DNA of 64,000 nucleotides from contig OZ231126.1 in assembly GCA_965153355.1 (NCBI GenBank), positions 44,826,001 through 44,890,000 on the forward strand, in the 5' to 3' direction. Source of the stretch: Flaccisagitta enflata. Taxonomy: Eukaryota > Chaetognatha > Sagittoidea > Aphragmophora. Position 1 is the first letter of the stretch. Each line of letters starts with the position of its first letter. Of the stretch, positions 25,898-36,534 are shown in pieces. Made by a program: the position numbers and the translations under genes. The notes under the pieces are model-generated. The model was not told the origin of the DNA and ran no database searches. It saw only the letters and a list, made by a program, of their open reading frames with translations.

Positions 25898-28800
25898 GAA
25901 GTGCTGATAGGTCGCTTATCATAGTAAATTGTGATATTCATCATAGTAAAAATTTAGATAACTTTGTATTTGTTATCAATTTGAGAAATCTATTTTTGAA
26001 ATCTTTTTATTTCAATGGAAAACGATCTTTGATAAAAATTGGAAAAATTTTGAATTTGAGACAGACATGAATAATTCGTCCATGGCATGAATGAATATCG
26101 AATGAAAGACATTGTAAATGTAAGAAAGCATGAGCATGAGCCAGTCATTAAACCTCTTTGTCTGCTCTTTTACTGTTATCAATTTTGGGCAATTGCTCAC
26201 CCAAATCCAACTGAAAGAACAGAATCTCTCTTCTTTTCTCTCTCCTCCATTCACACTTCCTCTTTCTCTCCATTGTCTCTCTCGACCTCTCCCTCTCTTC
26301 TCTCTAATCTCTGTTCGTTCGCTCCGTTCTCTGCCCGTCTGTCTGTCGGTCTGTCTCGGTGTTGCACACCGGATATCGGTTCACGATGCAGGAAGGAGTC
26401 TCGGTCAGTCTGTCCGATGCGGGTCGATTTTTGCGGAGATTAGTCAGCCCTCTATCGCATCTCATCCACTTCTTCAGACAGGACGAACGAAAGTCCCCCT
26501 GTGTTCTTCGTCCCCTTCGGGGCCGCTGCCCTGCTTCCCCTCACTCCAATTCACAGTCTCTCAAAGCAGGGCAACGGGTATCGCTGACCACATATTGCCC
26601 TTGGGCGACCTGTTAGATCTTAGATCACTGCATCTCTATAAGAAGGTGTGTCTGTCCGTAAGTCCGTCACACATTGTCTTAATATCAGTCATTTCACTCC
26701 AAATCACTCTCAAACAGTCCCCAATCATTATTAGATGCTTCCTCGCATCTCTATAAGAGGGTATGTCCCTCCGTAGGTTTATCACGCATTCTCTCAATAT
26801 CAGCCTATGCATTCCAAATCACTCAAACAGTCCCAAATCATTGCTAGATGCGTCCTTGCACCTCTATAAGAGGGTGTATCTGTCCATAGGTCCGTCACGC
26901 ATTCTCTCAATATCTGCCCAGTCACTCCAAATCACTCTGAAACAGTCCCCAATCATTGTTAGATGCGTCCTCCCATCTCTATAAGAGGATGTGTACGTCC
27001 GTAGGTACGTCACTTATTCTAAGATTCCAAAGCAGTTGTACAATCTGAGACCAATCCCAAGTTTTCTGACCAACAACTACCCAATTCTCTAAGTTGAAGT
27101 TTGGTATAATATATAACAGTGCAGACCAGGACCGATATATGTTTTTTTTTTTTTTTTTGAGAAATTGATTTAAACTCCTAGAAGCTGAGATTTGTCGATT
27201 CTTTAGGGTTCCAACAGACTTGGGACATCCTGTACATTGTATTTCACATTTCAGAATTTACGTATCACAGTTTGCGCTATGATAGATACATAATAACTAG
27301 ATGATGATAAATGTCATTTCTCTATAAGGGTGTGTCAAAACAAAAATTAAAAAATATTGTCAACAAGATTGAAGCTCTGTCTCAAGTTCATGATACAATC
27401 TAAAGCTAAACCTGTCTTTCTTATAAACGCAATAACCTTTCAAAAGTTTGATGATAGTTAATATCATGTTTTCTTTAGCATGTCTTCCTTCCTTCGGAAA
27501 AACAATTTAGTTGCAAGTAGATTTTTTTTTTTGTGGAAGCGCAGGTCTTCTTTCATGGACTCATTTGAGTTATTTGCTGAAAGCTTAATAGCATTCTTCA
27601 TTCACTCCTTCTGCCGACAAACAGGGCTGGTTGGAAGTTATCGGCGACCGGTGTTTGATATCGGAAAACTTATCTGGCTTATCACGTAGACCTTATGACC
27701 TAAAACCAGAGTTGACAAGAACTTGCTACAGGTTTAGTTCCGTGAGCAGTGATGGTCTGCTCAATTATTTGCCTGTGGTTCTGGATCATCTCCTCAACCC
27801 GGCGTTAAATGACTCCGCCTACCTTACTGAAGTAGGTCAATATTGACAGGATATTTGTCAACAAGTGACGCGGGGTCACAATATGGTTGCAGACGGGTGG
27901 GCAGGGATGTCCAACCCCCATCCACACCCCAACCCCCATCCCAATACACACAAACGTACACAAAACAAATCTGAAACGCTTGTTTTCCTATTTTTCGACT
28001 TAAGCATTACCGATGGACCGACGGATGGACTGACGGACCAACGGACAAACGGACCAATGGCCGGACAAAGCCTCTTCCAGAGTTGCATGTCCGCAACCAA
28101 AAATGGACACCTTGTAGCCTAACAAACAACAGTTCAACTTGCATGGTAACATCATAAACGGGCCATTTGGGTTGTCTCTTGTAGGTCTGCCTCTGTCCAT
28201 CCAACTGATCTAAGGATGAATGGCACTACCTACTTAGTACAGTGGAGCACCGCTACAGTGCACCCGATATTAAGGCATTCCCCATTATAAGGCATACAAT
28301 ATACATTCTCATGAGAGATTTTGTAGCTACAGTTTAGCTTCACTAGAGTGCTTTTCAAGGGACTGGGCAAAATTATGCCATATAGTGAGTAGGGCCAACG
28401 GTTTTTGCATCAAATCAATTGAACACCCCAGCCTGCAGCTTTTTTAAACAGACTATGTCTATACTGTTGAAAACTACTCGCTATATGACTTTTCTCCGTG
28501 ATTTAGAGGTGCCAGATTTGATATTTTGATCATAACTTGATGGTGGTTGTGGTAAAAATGTCAAATTGGCCATTTACTGCCAAATTGGGCCACTTAGCTA
28601 GTCAATTGCAATCCATGAGATTATGTTTCTCACTAGTGCAATCCATATTTATCATTTTCGTTTATTGAGAGCATTTCAAAGACGAAGGGTTTGAAGGAAA
28701 ATGGCAGCTCAATAGTGGCAATTTTGAAATTTTTCATATCAATATTTGCGGCTTTGATGGACTAATCTGCATGAAGTGGATCAAAGAGCTTTTCCTGCTA

Positions 28801-31334
28801 GCTGATGGTAAAATTTTTGATCGATATTCCAAAATTTTTAGAGACGTGAAGCAGGTGCAAAAATCGATTTTTTTGCAAATTGGTCAATTTTGGATGAAAA
28901 ATTAGGCCACTTCCAATTCATAAAAAGACTTAAGATTCATGAGCAAAATGAAGTACTGCTCAGGAGCTAACCAGTGGTGCAATCGGCGTGTCAATATGTT
29001 TTTGCATTTAGATTTTATAGAACTTCAATGATAAAAATACCCAAAAATTGTTATTTTAATATACCCTTTGATCTTTGAAGTTCTATAAAATCTAAATGCG
29101 AAAACATACTGACACGCCAATTGCGCCACTATTTAGCTCCTGAGCAGTAGCCTAACAACAAATAATGCGATGTCATAGAAAAGTTCTCTATCAGAGGGAT
29201 ATGGCCCAAAATCATGTTTACAGATGGCCCATGAACACAATTTAGCCCTGGAACTCCTATAAATTGGCGCCGCCACCTGCCCCTTTTCCCATAGTAAAAC
29301 ATGAGCAAAAATCTTTCCCATTCATTTTCTATGGGATATGAGGGGGGGGGGTGGCGGCGGCAATTTTTAAAGGTCTCAGGACCAATTTTTTGCTATGGAT
29401 TATCTGTGAACATGATTTTGAGTCATATCCCTCTGATAGAGAAAGTTCCTATGACTTTGCATGATCTCTTGTTATGCTACTGAGCAGTACTTTATTTTGC
29501 TTATGAATTCTAAGTCTTTTTATAATTTGGAAGTGGCCTAGTTTTTCATCCAAAACTGACCAATTTGCAAAAAATTCAACTTTTTTGCACCTGCTTCTAC
29601 AGTCTCTAAAATTTTTTTGGGGGAATATCGATCAAAATTTTTTTTACCATCAGCTAGAGCAGGAAAAACTCTTCAATTTGATCACCAATTTTATGCAGAT
29701 TGGTCCATCCAAAGCCGCGAAATATTGAAATTTGTGGAAAATGTCAAAATCGCCACTGAAATTAAAGAAGTAATTTTCCCTTCAAACCCTTTTGTCTTTG
29801 AAATGCTCTCAAATCTAAACAAAAAATGATAGAAACATGCGGATAGCACCACTAGTGAGATCTTGAGCTCTAGTTTTATAATCTCATGGATTTTGGGTTT
29901 GATTTCTAACGCTAAGTAGCCCAATTTGGCAGCCAAAATGACCTAAATTTGACATTTTTACCACAACCACCATCGAGTTATGATCAAAATATCAAATCTG
30001 GCACCTCTAAATCACGGAGAAAAATCATATAGCGAGTAGTTTTCAACAGTATAGTCTGTTTAAAAAAGCTGCAGGCTGGGGTGTTCAATTGATTTGATGC
30101 AAAAACCGTTGGCCCTAATAGTGAGGCTGCCTTATTGCCAATATAAAAATAACTATAAAATCTCTTATGGGGCAGCAAATGTAGGCGGGCATGCCTTACA
30201 GGCGGGTGCACTCTAGCGGTGCTCCACTGTATTCTTATATTGGCAACAAGGCTGCTTCTCTGTAGGGCATAATTTTTCCTAGCCCCTTGGTATGTACTCT
30301 AGTGAGGCTATACTGTACCTTACCTGTTTTCAAAAACAACTGCAAGCAGCAAAAACTTTATTGTGCCAAAAGTATTCACATTTGGACATCCAGATTGTAT
30401 TTGTCTAAAAGCGCATGACCTTCCATTTATTGATGAAAATTTTCATAGCAGTGGTTCCAGCAGTTTGCCATCCACAAAATTTTGAGTCAAAATGTAGTAA
30501 TGAGAGGTTCCCGAAAAATTTGAACCATTGTAGAATGTTACAAATGCGTTATTGAATATGAGAAACCTTTGTTTTTCTCTCATTCATTTGTGTCCAAAAG
30601 GGGCAACAGCTGCTGCCCCTGACGCCACATCTAATACGCCTCTGAGCACAATAAAGGTTTTGCTGATCGCAATCGCTTTTGGAAAACAGGGTAAACATAT
30701 ATCCCCTCATTCTTGTAACTCTCATGGTCAGGTGCATCACGTGAATGGAGAGGGGAAAGATGGAGGCAAAGTGTTCAAAAAAGCTCAGCAAAATTGGTAT
30801 AATCTTTGGCCATGGGATCCTCTCATGCAAGAAACACTCGACCTTCTGTACCCTGGGGATTGTCACTTGAAATGGGATCCATATGGCACAATCCACAATC
30901 TCCGTACTTTCACCAATATGGACAAAATCAGGGAGTATCATCAACGATTCTATCGACTGGACAACATGATGATATTTGTGACTGGAAAAATGGATGAAGA
31001 GAAGCTTTTTGGGTCTTTCCAAGCGATGGAAGATGAAGAGGAGAAAAAAACAAAACCACCTATTGAAAGAATGAGTTTTAAACCCTGCATACCATTGGGC
31101 AAGAAGGTGGAGAAGGAAACGGAATATGCTTATGGTAATAGTTTACATGTGGTAATGCAAATTTCACCCAGGATGGTAATTTCCTAATTAATTGATATTG
31201 TCAAATCACTCAAGTTACATGGATGAAATCCTCAATTTATGCAGAGTGTTTACCACCAAAATGTTATTATTCGATGATAATTCGGAAATGTATTGAATAG
31301 TATTGCAGTTTATCCTACATTTCTGTGAACGTTT

Positions 31335-31421
<87 letters not shown>

Positions 31422-34240
31422 AGGTCGCAATCGCAATATCACATGGGGCGCAGTCAGCATCACATACAGCGTGGATGAGGATCTGCTCAATGATAACTAC
31501 AAATATTTGGCATTTGAAGCGATTGTGCTTCATCGTTTTAAATTGTACACGGTAAGTTTGATAACAACAAGGTCTGCAAAAGATGCATGGATAATTGCAA
31601 TATTACTGCTTAATTACAACTTGAGTTCCAAAAACCACCTCACAGTTTAGCTTCACTGCAGCGCACCTGCTATTAAGGCATCCATCACTTTCCCAAATCT
31701 TCTGACAATCCACCCCTCCCCTTTCACCATCCCCCTGCCCTCATCCTTTTCTCTGACATCATCTCCCTTCTTTTGCCAACTCCATTCACTCCTATTCCCT
31801 TCCCTCAACAACCCAACCCCTACTCTCTGTTACTCCATTCCTCCCACTCGTTCTAACCCTACCCTCGGCATCATCTGAATGAATGTAGGAATGGAGATAC
31901 TTTTTGGATTGGGAGAATCATTTTACTTTTTCCATCAACTTTTTGGGCAATGAGCTGAGTGATTATCTATTGGGATACGCTCCATGGAATCCATATAGAT
32001 CTTTTTATCTTTATTGGCGCTCATGGTCACCGCCTGTCTCTAGCGGGTCAGGAAAGGCCAGTGCGAGGATTTCACTCAAAGCCACCTTTGTCCCAGATGA
32101 CCAATTGGAGAAAGTCAAAACGCAGTTACTGTCCATCTTTGAGAACATGATTGTAACCAAGGCTGCCGTGGAGCAGTTGTTGGATCATATGAACAAAGAG
32201 TATGTTAAGATGAAAAAGCACAATCCATTGTCGATCATTGAAACCAGAGTTATGAATAGTTTTATTAATGACAAAAACATGGAAGATTTTGAAGTGTTGG
32301 GAAGCAATAGATCGCTGATTGAGTCTCTCAAGAAAGAAAATGACAGCTTTTGGCGAGATGCAGTTGATGCATTTGTGAGGAAAGATGAGAGGATCATTCT
32401 TATTGGAAAACCAAGCAGAAAGATCTTTGAAGAAAATCAGGAATTGGAAAACAGTTTTGTTGAGAACCGCATTCAAATCCTCGGAAAGACGGGACTTGAG
32501 ACAAAAGCTAGACTATTAAAGCAGGCTGAACAAGATAACGAACCATTTTTACCGAGTGAAATCCTAGACACCATTCCCTTCCCAATCGCCACCTCTATTA
32601 TCTCAACCAAAGTCATCACCATTCGTAGCCGTCATCTTGACCCCAAAGCTGCCTCACATTTACCCAAAAATTCAGATAAAATAAGCCAATACATAAACGT
32701 CATTAACATACCATTTGCCTTACAAGTTAGCCATTATGAGGAGGATAATAGTCCAAAGAAAGTCATTGTAGAGGCCCATTTGCAACTGGGCGCATTGAAT
32801 GATGATTTGATGCCTTATCTGTATCTTTTCTTAACGCAAAGTTGTAAGAAGCGGAAACACAACTGGGATAAAGGCATTATATCGTTTAAGGCAGAGGGTA
32901 CTGTTGAAAATTTCCTCAACAAGCTGCATTTTGTGAAAAAATGCATCGCTAGAAAAGACTTTAACATTGACAGTCTGCGAGCTTTTCAACAATTGATCAA
33001 AAAAAAATTGGAACGGTTCAGTTATTTGCAGGCTTGGACTCCGTCAATTGTACCAACTAACGCTTTTGAAAGATCGTTTTACTACCCAACATTTGTTAAA
33101 GTTTCTTCAACTATCCAAGTTGACCTAGCATACAACAGCTCACAAAAATCCAACACAACTCAAAATATCAAATCGACACAACACATCATGAACAATTTGG
33201 AAAGAATAAACCGATTCATCTCTGACCCATCAAATGTGGTATTTCACATAGCAGGGAACATCCATACGCTAGGCGAGACATTGAGAAAACAATATGGTAA
33301 AAGTTTGGAAGATGTACTTGAAGAGCACTTGGGAGAATTTCGACGACCACCTGCTTCATCGGCGACAGGAGTTTGCACAAAGAAGTCAAACTCCTTGCAG
33401 ATGCTGCCACCAACACATCCAGCATCATCGAGAGTCAAAATCTTTGGTTCCGATCTATGGACCGGATCAGGATCCGAAATGGCATTCATGGAAGATTTAA
33501 GCCAAGTGCACCCAAACACCCCTGTTGAAGCAGTCGTTGATAAGTTCTTTGGACTCCTGAACCTGAAGGATGGATATCAGCAAGGAAGATATTTTCGTAT
33601 ATTTTCATATATTTTCATTCCTAATTATTCATCCATCGATGGGCATGATAACAACTTTCGCAGATTTATCACAATGAGGATCTGGCCCGCTGACATTGTC
33701 ACGAAGGTTTTTGAACAGTTAAGTGCTGTTATAGAGGCTCTGTCAGAAGCCGATTCATCATACGCAAAGGACCTGGAAAATGCCAAAAAGTCTGTTATCG
33801 TTGAATTGGCTTACAACGCCAATCCATCTCGTGTAGCCGAGTTAAATATGAATAATTGTTTCGATGGAAAGTCGACCAATTATTTTAACGAGTTGATCGA
33901 AGACATCATGCGCGTGAGAATGGAAGATGTGGCGAGAATGTTGCAGCAAAGATTGCTGCCTTTCGTCGATGTTCGTAGCAACGGGACGATTCTGGTTTTT
34001 ACTGATACATCGAGGGCCGGTCCAATTGCGCGGGATTTCCGCGAAATGGGATTCGATGTCGAGATACTTGAAGATGGAAAATGGCCTTGGCAGGCGTATG
34101 ATAAAGTGGAAGGTGGAAATATTGATCAAGTTCATGAAATTGAAGAAGATGACGCCCATGAACATGACGAATTCTCTTATAATGATCATCATGACAACCA
34201 TACCGCCGCTTCCACCGCAACGCCGGATGACCTGACATGA
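24486..34240 (+). CDS. M16-family peptidase-like protein (C05D11.1/Sdd3 type), probable pseudoenzyme; 5' exon missing
   Basis: Five exons join with consistent phases: 24486-24625, 27625-27831, 30732-31134, 31424-31551, 31889-34240 (about 1,075 codons). All introns are GT-AG. The order of motifs fits the M16 group typified by C. elegans C05D11.1 and yeast Sdd3: an ATEVHDDYGL-x-zinc-motif-LVLQGSKKYP block, GWLEVIGDRCL, CYRFSSVSSDGLLNYLPV, SAYLTEVHHVNGEGKDGG, LRTFTNMDKIREYHQRFYR, VTGKMDEEKLF, and a linker of the type FLPSEILDTIPFPI. M16 proteins are usually zinc peptidases with HxxEH plus a downstream Glu. Here the motif is YALQH (24578-24592) and the Glu position is Lys (codon 30780-30782), so catalysis is unlikely. 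The C-terminus ends in an Asp/His/Glu-rich tail. The first exon (phase 1, N-terminal ~30+ residues) was not found. The role in the cell is unknown; dead M16 subunits elsewhere act as structural partners. Confidence 0.85.
25144..25570. repeat. 21-bp minisatellite (CTCAGGCCTCAAATCCGGCCT)
   Basis: About 18 degenerate units form part of the core of the family A element. The same unit type (GGCCTCTCAG) recurs in copies near 36.4, 37.2 and 38.3 kb. Confidence 0.85.
25815..25894. repeat. (GT)n microsatellite
   Basis: About 80 bp of uninterrupted GT. Confidence 0.95.
26617..27012 (+). repeat. Tandem ~113-bp units built on a family B 5' end
   Basis: Four units each carry a GATGC hairpin remnant, CATCTCTATAAGAGGGTGTG, TCCGTAGGTCCGTCACGCA and CCAAATCACTC(T)CAAACAGTCC. 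The TATAAGAGG motif recurs at about 26636, 26751, 26866 and 26979. Confidence 0.8.
27235..27624. other. Intron 2 remainder
   Basis: AT-rich sequence between the TIR element and exon 3; no exon or repeat is recognised. Confidence 0.5.
27625..27831 (+). CDS. M16-like gene, exon 3
   Basis: The acceptor is CCGACAAACAG and the donor GAA|GTAGGT, phase 0 at both ends, 69 codons. It starts GWLEVIGDRCL, joining KKYPK of exon 2 as in the family's YPxKGxL junction. The family's usual TDxDHTxY segment is changed (ELTRTCYRF). Confidence 0.8.
27860..28103 (-). mobile_element. Family B element, TTGCGGAC key, GTGAC terminal hairpin
   Basis: On the minus strand: TTTTTGGTTGCGGACATGC hairpin, AACTCTGGAAGAGGCTTTGT, a GTCC core, then CCCTGCCCACCCGTCTGCA, ACC, GTGACCCCGCGTCAC and TTGTT. 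It lies 29 bases past exon 3 of the M16 gene. Confidence 0.75.
28956..29147. mobile_element. Small foldback MITE nested in the 2-kb foldback
   Basis: CTGCTCAGGAGCTAACCAGT at the left is inverted as CCTGAGCAG at the right; TA on both sides. Inner arms: GACACGCC and AGAACTTCA blocks match inversely. Confidence 0.75.
29148..29490. mobile_element. Second foldback nested at the centre
   Basis: TAGCCTAACAACAAATAATG with TCTCTATCAGAGGGATATGG at the left is inverted as CATATCCCTCTGATAGAGAA and GTTATGCTA at the right. It is a relative of the foldback at 24108-24412. Confidence 0.7.
30232..30731. other. Intron 3 end, with a lone pogo-like TIR
   Basis: The inverse of CAGTATAGCCTCACTAGAGT lies at about 30295-30314 without a visible partner. 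The rest is unique intron sequence. An open frame running in from 30552 is intron read-through. Confidence 0.5.
30732..31134 (+). CDS. M16-like gene, exon 4 (third zinc ligand replaced)
   Basis: The acceptor is CTCATGGTCAG and the donor TATG|GTAATA, phase 0 in and phase 1 out. It opens VHHVNGEGKDGGKVFKKAQ; in active relatives the matching place reads V-Y-x-E-M-Q, so Glu is Lys here. It goes on through YPGDCHLKWDPYGTIHNLR and FYRLDNMMIFVTGKMDEE. Confidence 0.8.
31339..31423 (+). promoter_or_regulatory. (CT)n microsatellite forming the polypyrimidine tract of exon 5
   Basis: About 80 bp of CT ends TTTCAG exactly at the phase-consistent start of exon 5. The microsatellite therefore supplies the pyrimidine tract of this 3' splice site. 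Confidence 0.75.
31424..31551 (+). CDS. M16-like gene, exon 5
   Basis: The acceptor follows an 80-bp CT microsatellite ending TTTCAG; the donor is ACG|GTAAGT. Phase 1 in and 0 out. It encodes GRNRNITWGAVSITYSVD and the LAFEAIVLHRF helix. Confidence 0.8.
31552..31888. other. Intron 5, with lone MITE end and C-rich tract
   Basis: CAGTTTAGCTTCACTGCAGC (about 31644-31663) matches the left TIR of the MITE at 5607 but has no partner. A C/T-rich tract of about 190 bases then leads to the acceptor. Confidence 0.6.
31889..34240 (+). CDS. M16-like gene, terminal exon
   Basis: The acceptor AATGTAG follows about 190 bases of pyrimidine-rich intron; an in-frame TAG overlaps it, so the exon must start at 31889. 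It has 783 codons and a TGA at 34238-34240. It holds the second half of the N-terminal M16 unit, the linker helix and the C-terminal M16 units. Landmarks are WRDAVDAFVRKDERIILIGK, PFPIATSIIS, LQLGALNDDLMPYLYLFL and VFTDTSRAGPIARDFREMGF. The last ~35 residues are rich in Asp, Glu and His. Confidence 0.85.
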   Translation, partial: EWRYFLDWENHFTFSINFLGNELSDYLLGYAPWNPYRSFYLYWRSWSPPVSSGSGKASARISLKATFVPDDQLEKVKTQLLSIFENMIVTKAAVEQLLDHMNKEYVKMKKHNPLSIIETRVMNSFINDKNMEDFEVLGSNRSLIESLKKENDSFWRDAVDAFVRKDERIILIGKPSRKIFEENQELENSFVENRIQILGKTGLETKARLLKQAEQDNEPFLPSEILDTIPFPIATSIISTKVITIRSRHLDPKAASHLPKNSDKISQYINVINIPFALQVSHYEEDNSPKKVIVEAHLQLGALNDDLMPYLYLFLTQSCKKRKHNWDKGIISFKAEGTVENFLNKLHFVKKCIARKDFNIDSLRAFQQLIKKKLERFSYLQAWTPSIVPTNAFERSFYYPTFVKVSSTIQVDLAYNSSQKSNTTQNIKSTQHIMNNLERINRFISDPSNVVFHIAGNIHTLGETLRKQYGKSLEDVLEEHLGEFRRPPASSATGVCTKKSNSLQMLPPTHPASSRVKIFGSDLWTGSGSEMAFMEDLSQVHPNTPVEAVVDKFFGLLNLKDGYQQGRYFRIFSYIFIPNYSSIDGHDNNFRRFITMRIWPADIVTKVFEQLSAVIEALSEADSSYAKDLENAKKSVIVELAYNANPSRVAELNMNNCFDGKSTNYFNELIEDIMRVRMEDVARMLQQRLLPFVDVRSNGTILVFTDTSRAGPIARDFREMGFDVEILEDGKWPWQAYDKVEGGNIDQVHEIEEDDAHEHDEFSYNDHHDNHTAASTATPDDLT

Positions 34241-34273
34241 TAATGAATTTCTATGTGCAACTTACACGCGCAG

Positions 34274-34500
<227 letters not shown>

Positions 34501-35747
34501 AGTGGTGTAGTTCCACGATCTTTAATCAATTTCCCCCCGTCCTTTGAATTGATTTTGATGTCCTTTGTTTGGCCATTTCATTATGGTAAATATTTCGTCT
34601 GACTTAGGGCAACTATAGGATGGAGAAAAGAAGCAATGGTCGCGGATTTTCAAAAATTGGAGGAAATTTCTTTACATTTGATAGAGTTGTGTCCGGTGGT
34701 TTCCATGGCATTCTACTCCTTGATTTCTTTTGTAAACAAAGTTCCCCCATGAGTTATTAAGAAAACTATGAATAGAAAAGTCCGCTGAAAAATAGAAAGA
34801 AAAAGAGCGCGAAAAAAGCTTACCGTAAGAACCGTCAAAAATTATTTTCCATCTATTCTTTCGTCTGAAAATTAAAAAAACGCTTGACCAAAACATTTTT
34901 GGAAGTATAGGGTAATACCCCAAAACTAAGCTCTTGCAGTGAAGTGATTTCCTGCTCATGCTTTCCTTTTGTCCTTATCTGCAACCACAATGATTCAATG
35001 TGGTTAAAATCAGCTGAGGATCATTCTTTTCCCTACACCATATACTTCCTTTGGCCTTATCTGCAACCACAATGATTCAATGTGGTTAAGATCAGCTGGA
35101 AAATAGTTTCATAACTAAGACCAAAATTTCAAATGTAATATTTTTGCAATTATTCATCTGGGGTGCCAACTTTGTTTTGCTTGTCATTTCTAAATGGCTT
35201 CAGATAGACAAATGTAGTTTTTAGCATTAGGTCAGAAATTTGATGAAGTTTCAAAATCTCACTGATTTTTATATAGATTTGTTATTCTAAGCAGAGGTAT
35301 TGCTATAAATGCTTGTTTCCATACTTGTGCTCGGGATAGTACCTGACTGTGATCATCCATTCTACTATCGGCTGATTGTTTGGTTGGTTTGCTTTTTTAG
35401 GCGATTCAACTGCATTTGAATGGAATTGGTCAAATAACCATATTGCTTTGGTTTGTGTATTGGGATCGCATTGGTGTTTCTTTAATCACCTATTTACGTT
35501 TCTGACATGATAAAGATCAGTAAATGTTTGGAGCTTTAAAGTCTATGTTCATCATTGTCGTCAACTCTAGGCCGGAAGGACAGTCATAAGATTTTCATTT
35601 CACGGCAATTCCACACTAAAAAGTTAGCTAAAACATAAGCAGATTTAAGCGGCGCTTGAATCTAGCAGATGATTGTAAAAAGAAGATCTTGTGCATTTCT
35701 CAGAGTGGGCTTGAGGGCGCGCTAATTAGGGGTTGAAAAAAGTATCA
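34501..35747. other. Non-coding stretch with a short tandem duplication
   Basis: A ~75-bp unit (CTTATCTGCAACCACAATGA TTCAATGTGGTTAA) occurs twice in tandem at 34974-35012 and 35055-35093. The rest is AT-rich with no recognised gene. Confidence 0.55.
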
Positions 35748-35965
35748 TTTTTAGCCGCTGGCTTAGCAACTCTATAAGAGGCTATGACCCTGGGTAGGTA
35801 TGTTAGTAACGCGAAATTTCAGATAACGCAAAATCGGCTGAAATAATGATTTCTGAGTTCACTTTACAGCCCCAGCCCACCCGTATACTGCTCCTGATCA
35901 CCCATATTTCTGCCCCTGCCTAACCGCCAGCGACTACTTATTGGCCGTGTGTCCGGCCTAGCTTG
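35748..35965 (+). mobile_element. Family B element, CGCTGGC key
   Basis: TTTTTAGCCGCTGGCTTAGC and AACTCTATAAGAGGC at the 5' end. Near the 3' end GCCCCTGCCTAACC, then GCCAGCG (exact reverse complement of the 5' CGCTGGC), ACTACTTATTGGCCGTGTGT and CCGGCCTAGCTTG. Confidence 0.75.
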
Positions 35966-36025
35966 ATTTTATAAGCGCTGACACCAAGAACAAAATTGTA
36001 AAAAAACAAAAACAGGGCCAGTATG

Positions 36026-36109
36026 TGAATGAATGAATGAATGAATGAATGAATGAATGAATGAATGAATGAATGAATGAATGAATGAATGAATGAATGA
36101 ATGAATGAA
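36026..36109. repeat. (GAAT)n microsatellite
   Basis: About 21 units of GAAT. Confidence 0.95.
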
Positions 36110-36534
36110 TAAAAAAACAATCTTGAATCAAGAAGTCACGCCGGGAATGGCTGCTTAGCGCAGTCTTAACAATCGCCTGCTGGTGAAACCGACCAACCCA
36201 CCTGCCAACTGACCTACCAACCGACCAACTGACATGACACGTGACCTCTCATATACCCGCAAGGAGACACATTAAACGCGTCGTTATGAAACTGCTTTCG
36301 TCCTTTTTGGGCAGCGGCCTCGGAGGGGCCGATGACCTATGATTCCACATAGGGTAGTTTTCTCTGGTTTCCGTACGTCCTCCCCTCCCACCCAAGCCTC
36401 AAACCAGGCTTGCCAGACCTAAAATCTAGCCCATACAAGCCCATACAGACCCTAAATCAGGCCTCACGGACCCAAAAGCAGGCCTCTCAGACTCAAAATC
36501 AGGCCTTCCAGACCCAAAATTAAGCTTCTAGACC

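Larger units (their letters stand above)
25049..26614 (+). mobile_element. Family A element, complete, 1.57 kb
   Basis: The 5' edge is TTTTTTGGGCAGCGGCCCC with GAAGTCCTGTAGAACACAGG. The 3' edge has CTGTGTTCTTCGTCCCC, GGGGCCGCTGCCCTGCT, a loop, AGCAGGGCAACGGG, TATCGCTGACC and the GCCCTTGGGC hairpin with GACCTGTT. The core carries a 21-bp GGCCT minisatellite and a GT microsatellite. Confidence 0.8.
24958..27232. mobile_element. Tc1/mariner-like TIR element, TA duplication, in intron 2
   Basis: The left end is CAGGGTGTCCCAAGTGGGTT with GCAACATAAAGAAT and CTCAGCTTCTGGAACTCCT. The right end is its inverse, ending GACTTGGGACATCCTG. Both sides are bordered by TA. The inside holds a complete family A element and a family B tandem and no transposase, so it is non-autonomous and enlarged by later insertions. 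Its ends match those of 45068-51299. Confidence 0.8.
28240..30229. mobile_element. Large foldback element (~2 kb), TA duplication, in intron 3
   Basis: The left end CAGTGGAGCACCGCTACAGT is inverted at the right end (CTAGCGGTGCTCCACTG); TA borders both. The arms, about 720 bp each, match over long blocks, e.g. GCCAACGGTTTTTGCATCAA, CCCCAGCCTGCAGCTTTTTT and CACGGAGAAAAATCATATAG / CTATATGACTTTTCTCCGTG. The TIR resembles pogo/Tigger ends. Two smaller foldbacks sit at the centre. Confidence 0.85.

Noticed and set aside
30552-30731. Upstream extension of exon 4 from an ATG at 30552
   Set aside because: The frame is open by chance; family homology and phase agreement start exactly at the AG before 30732.
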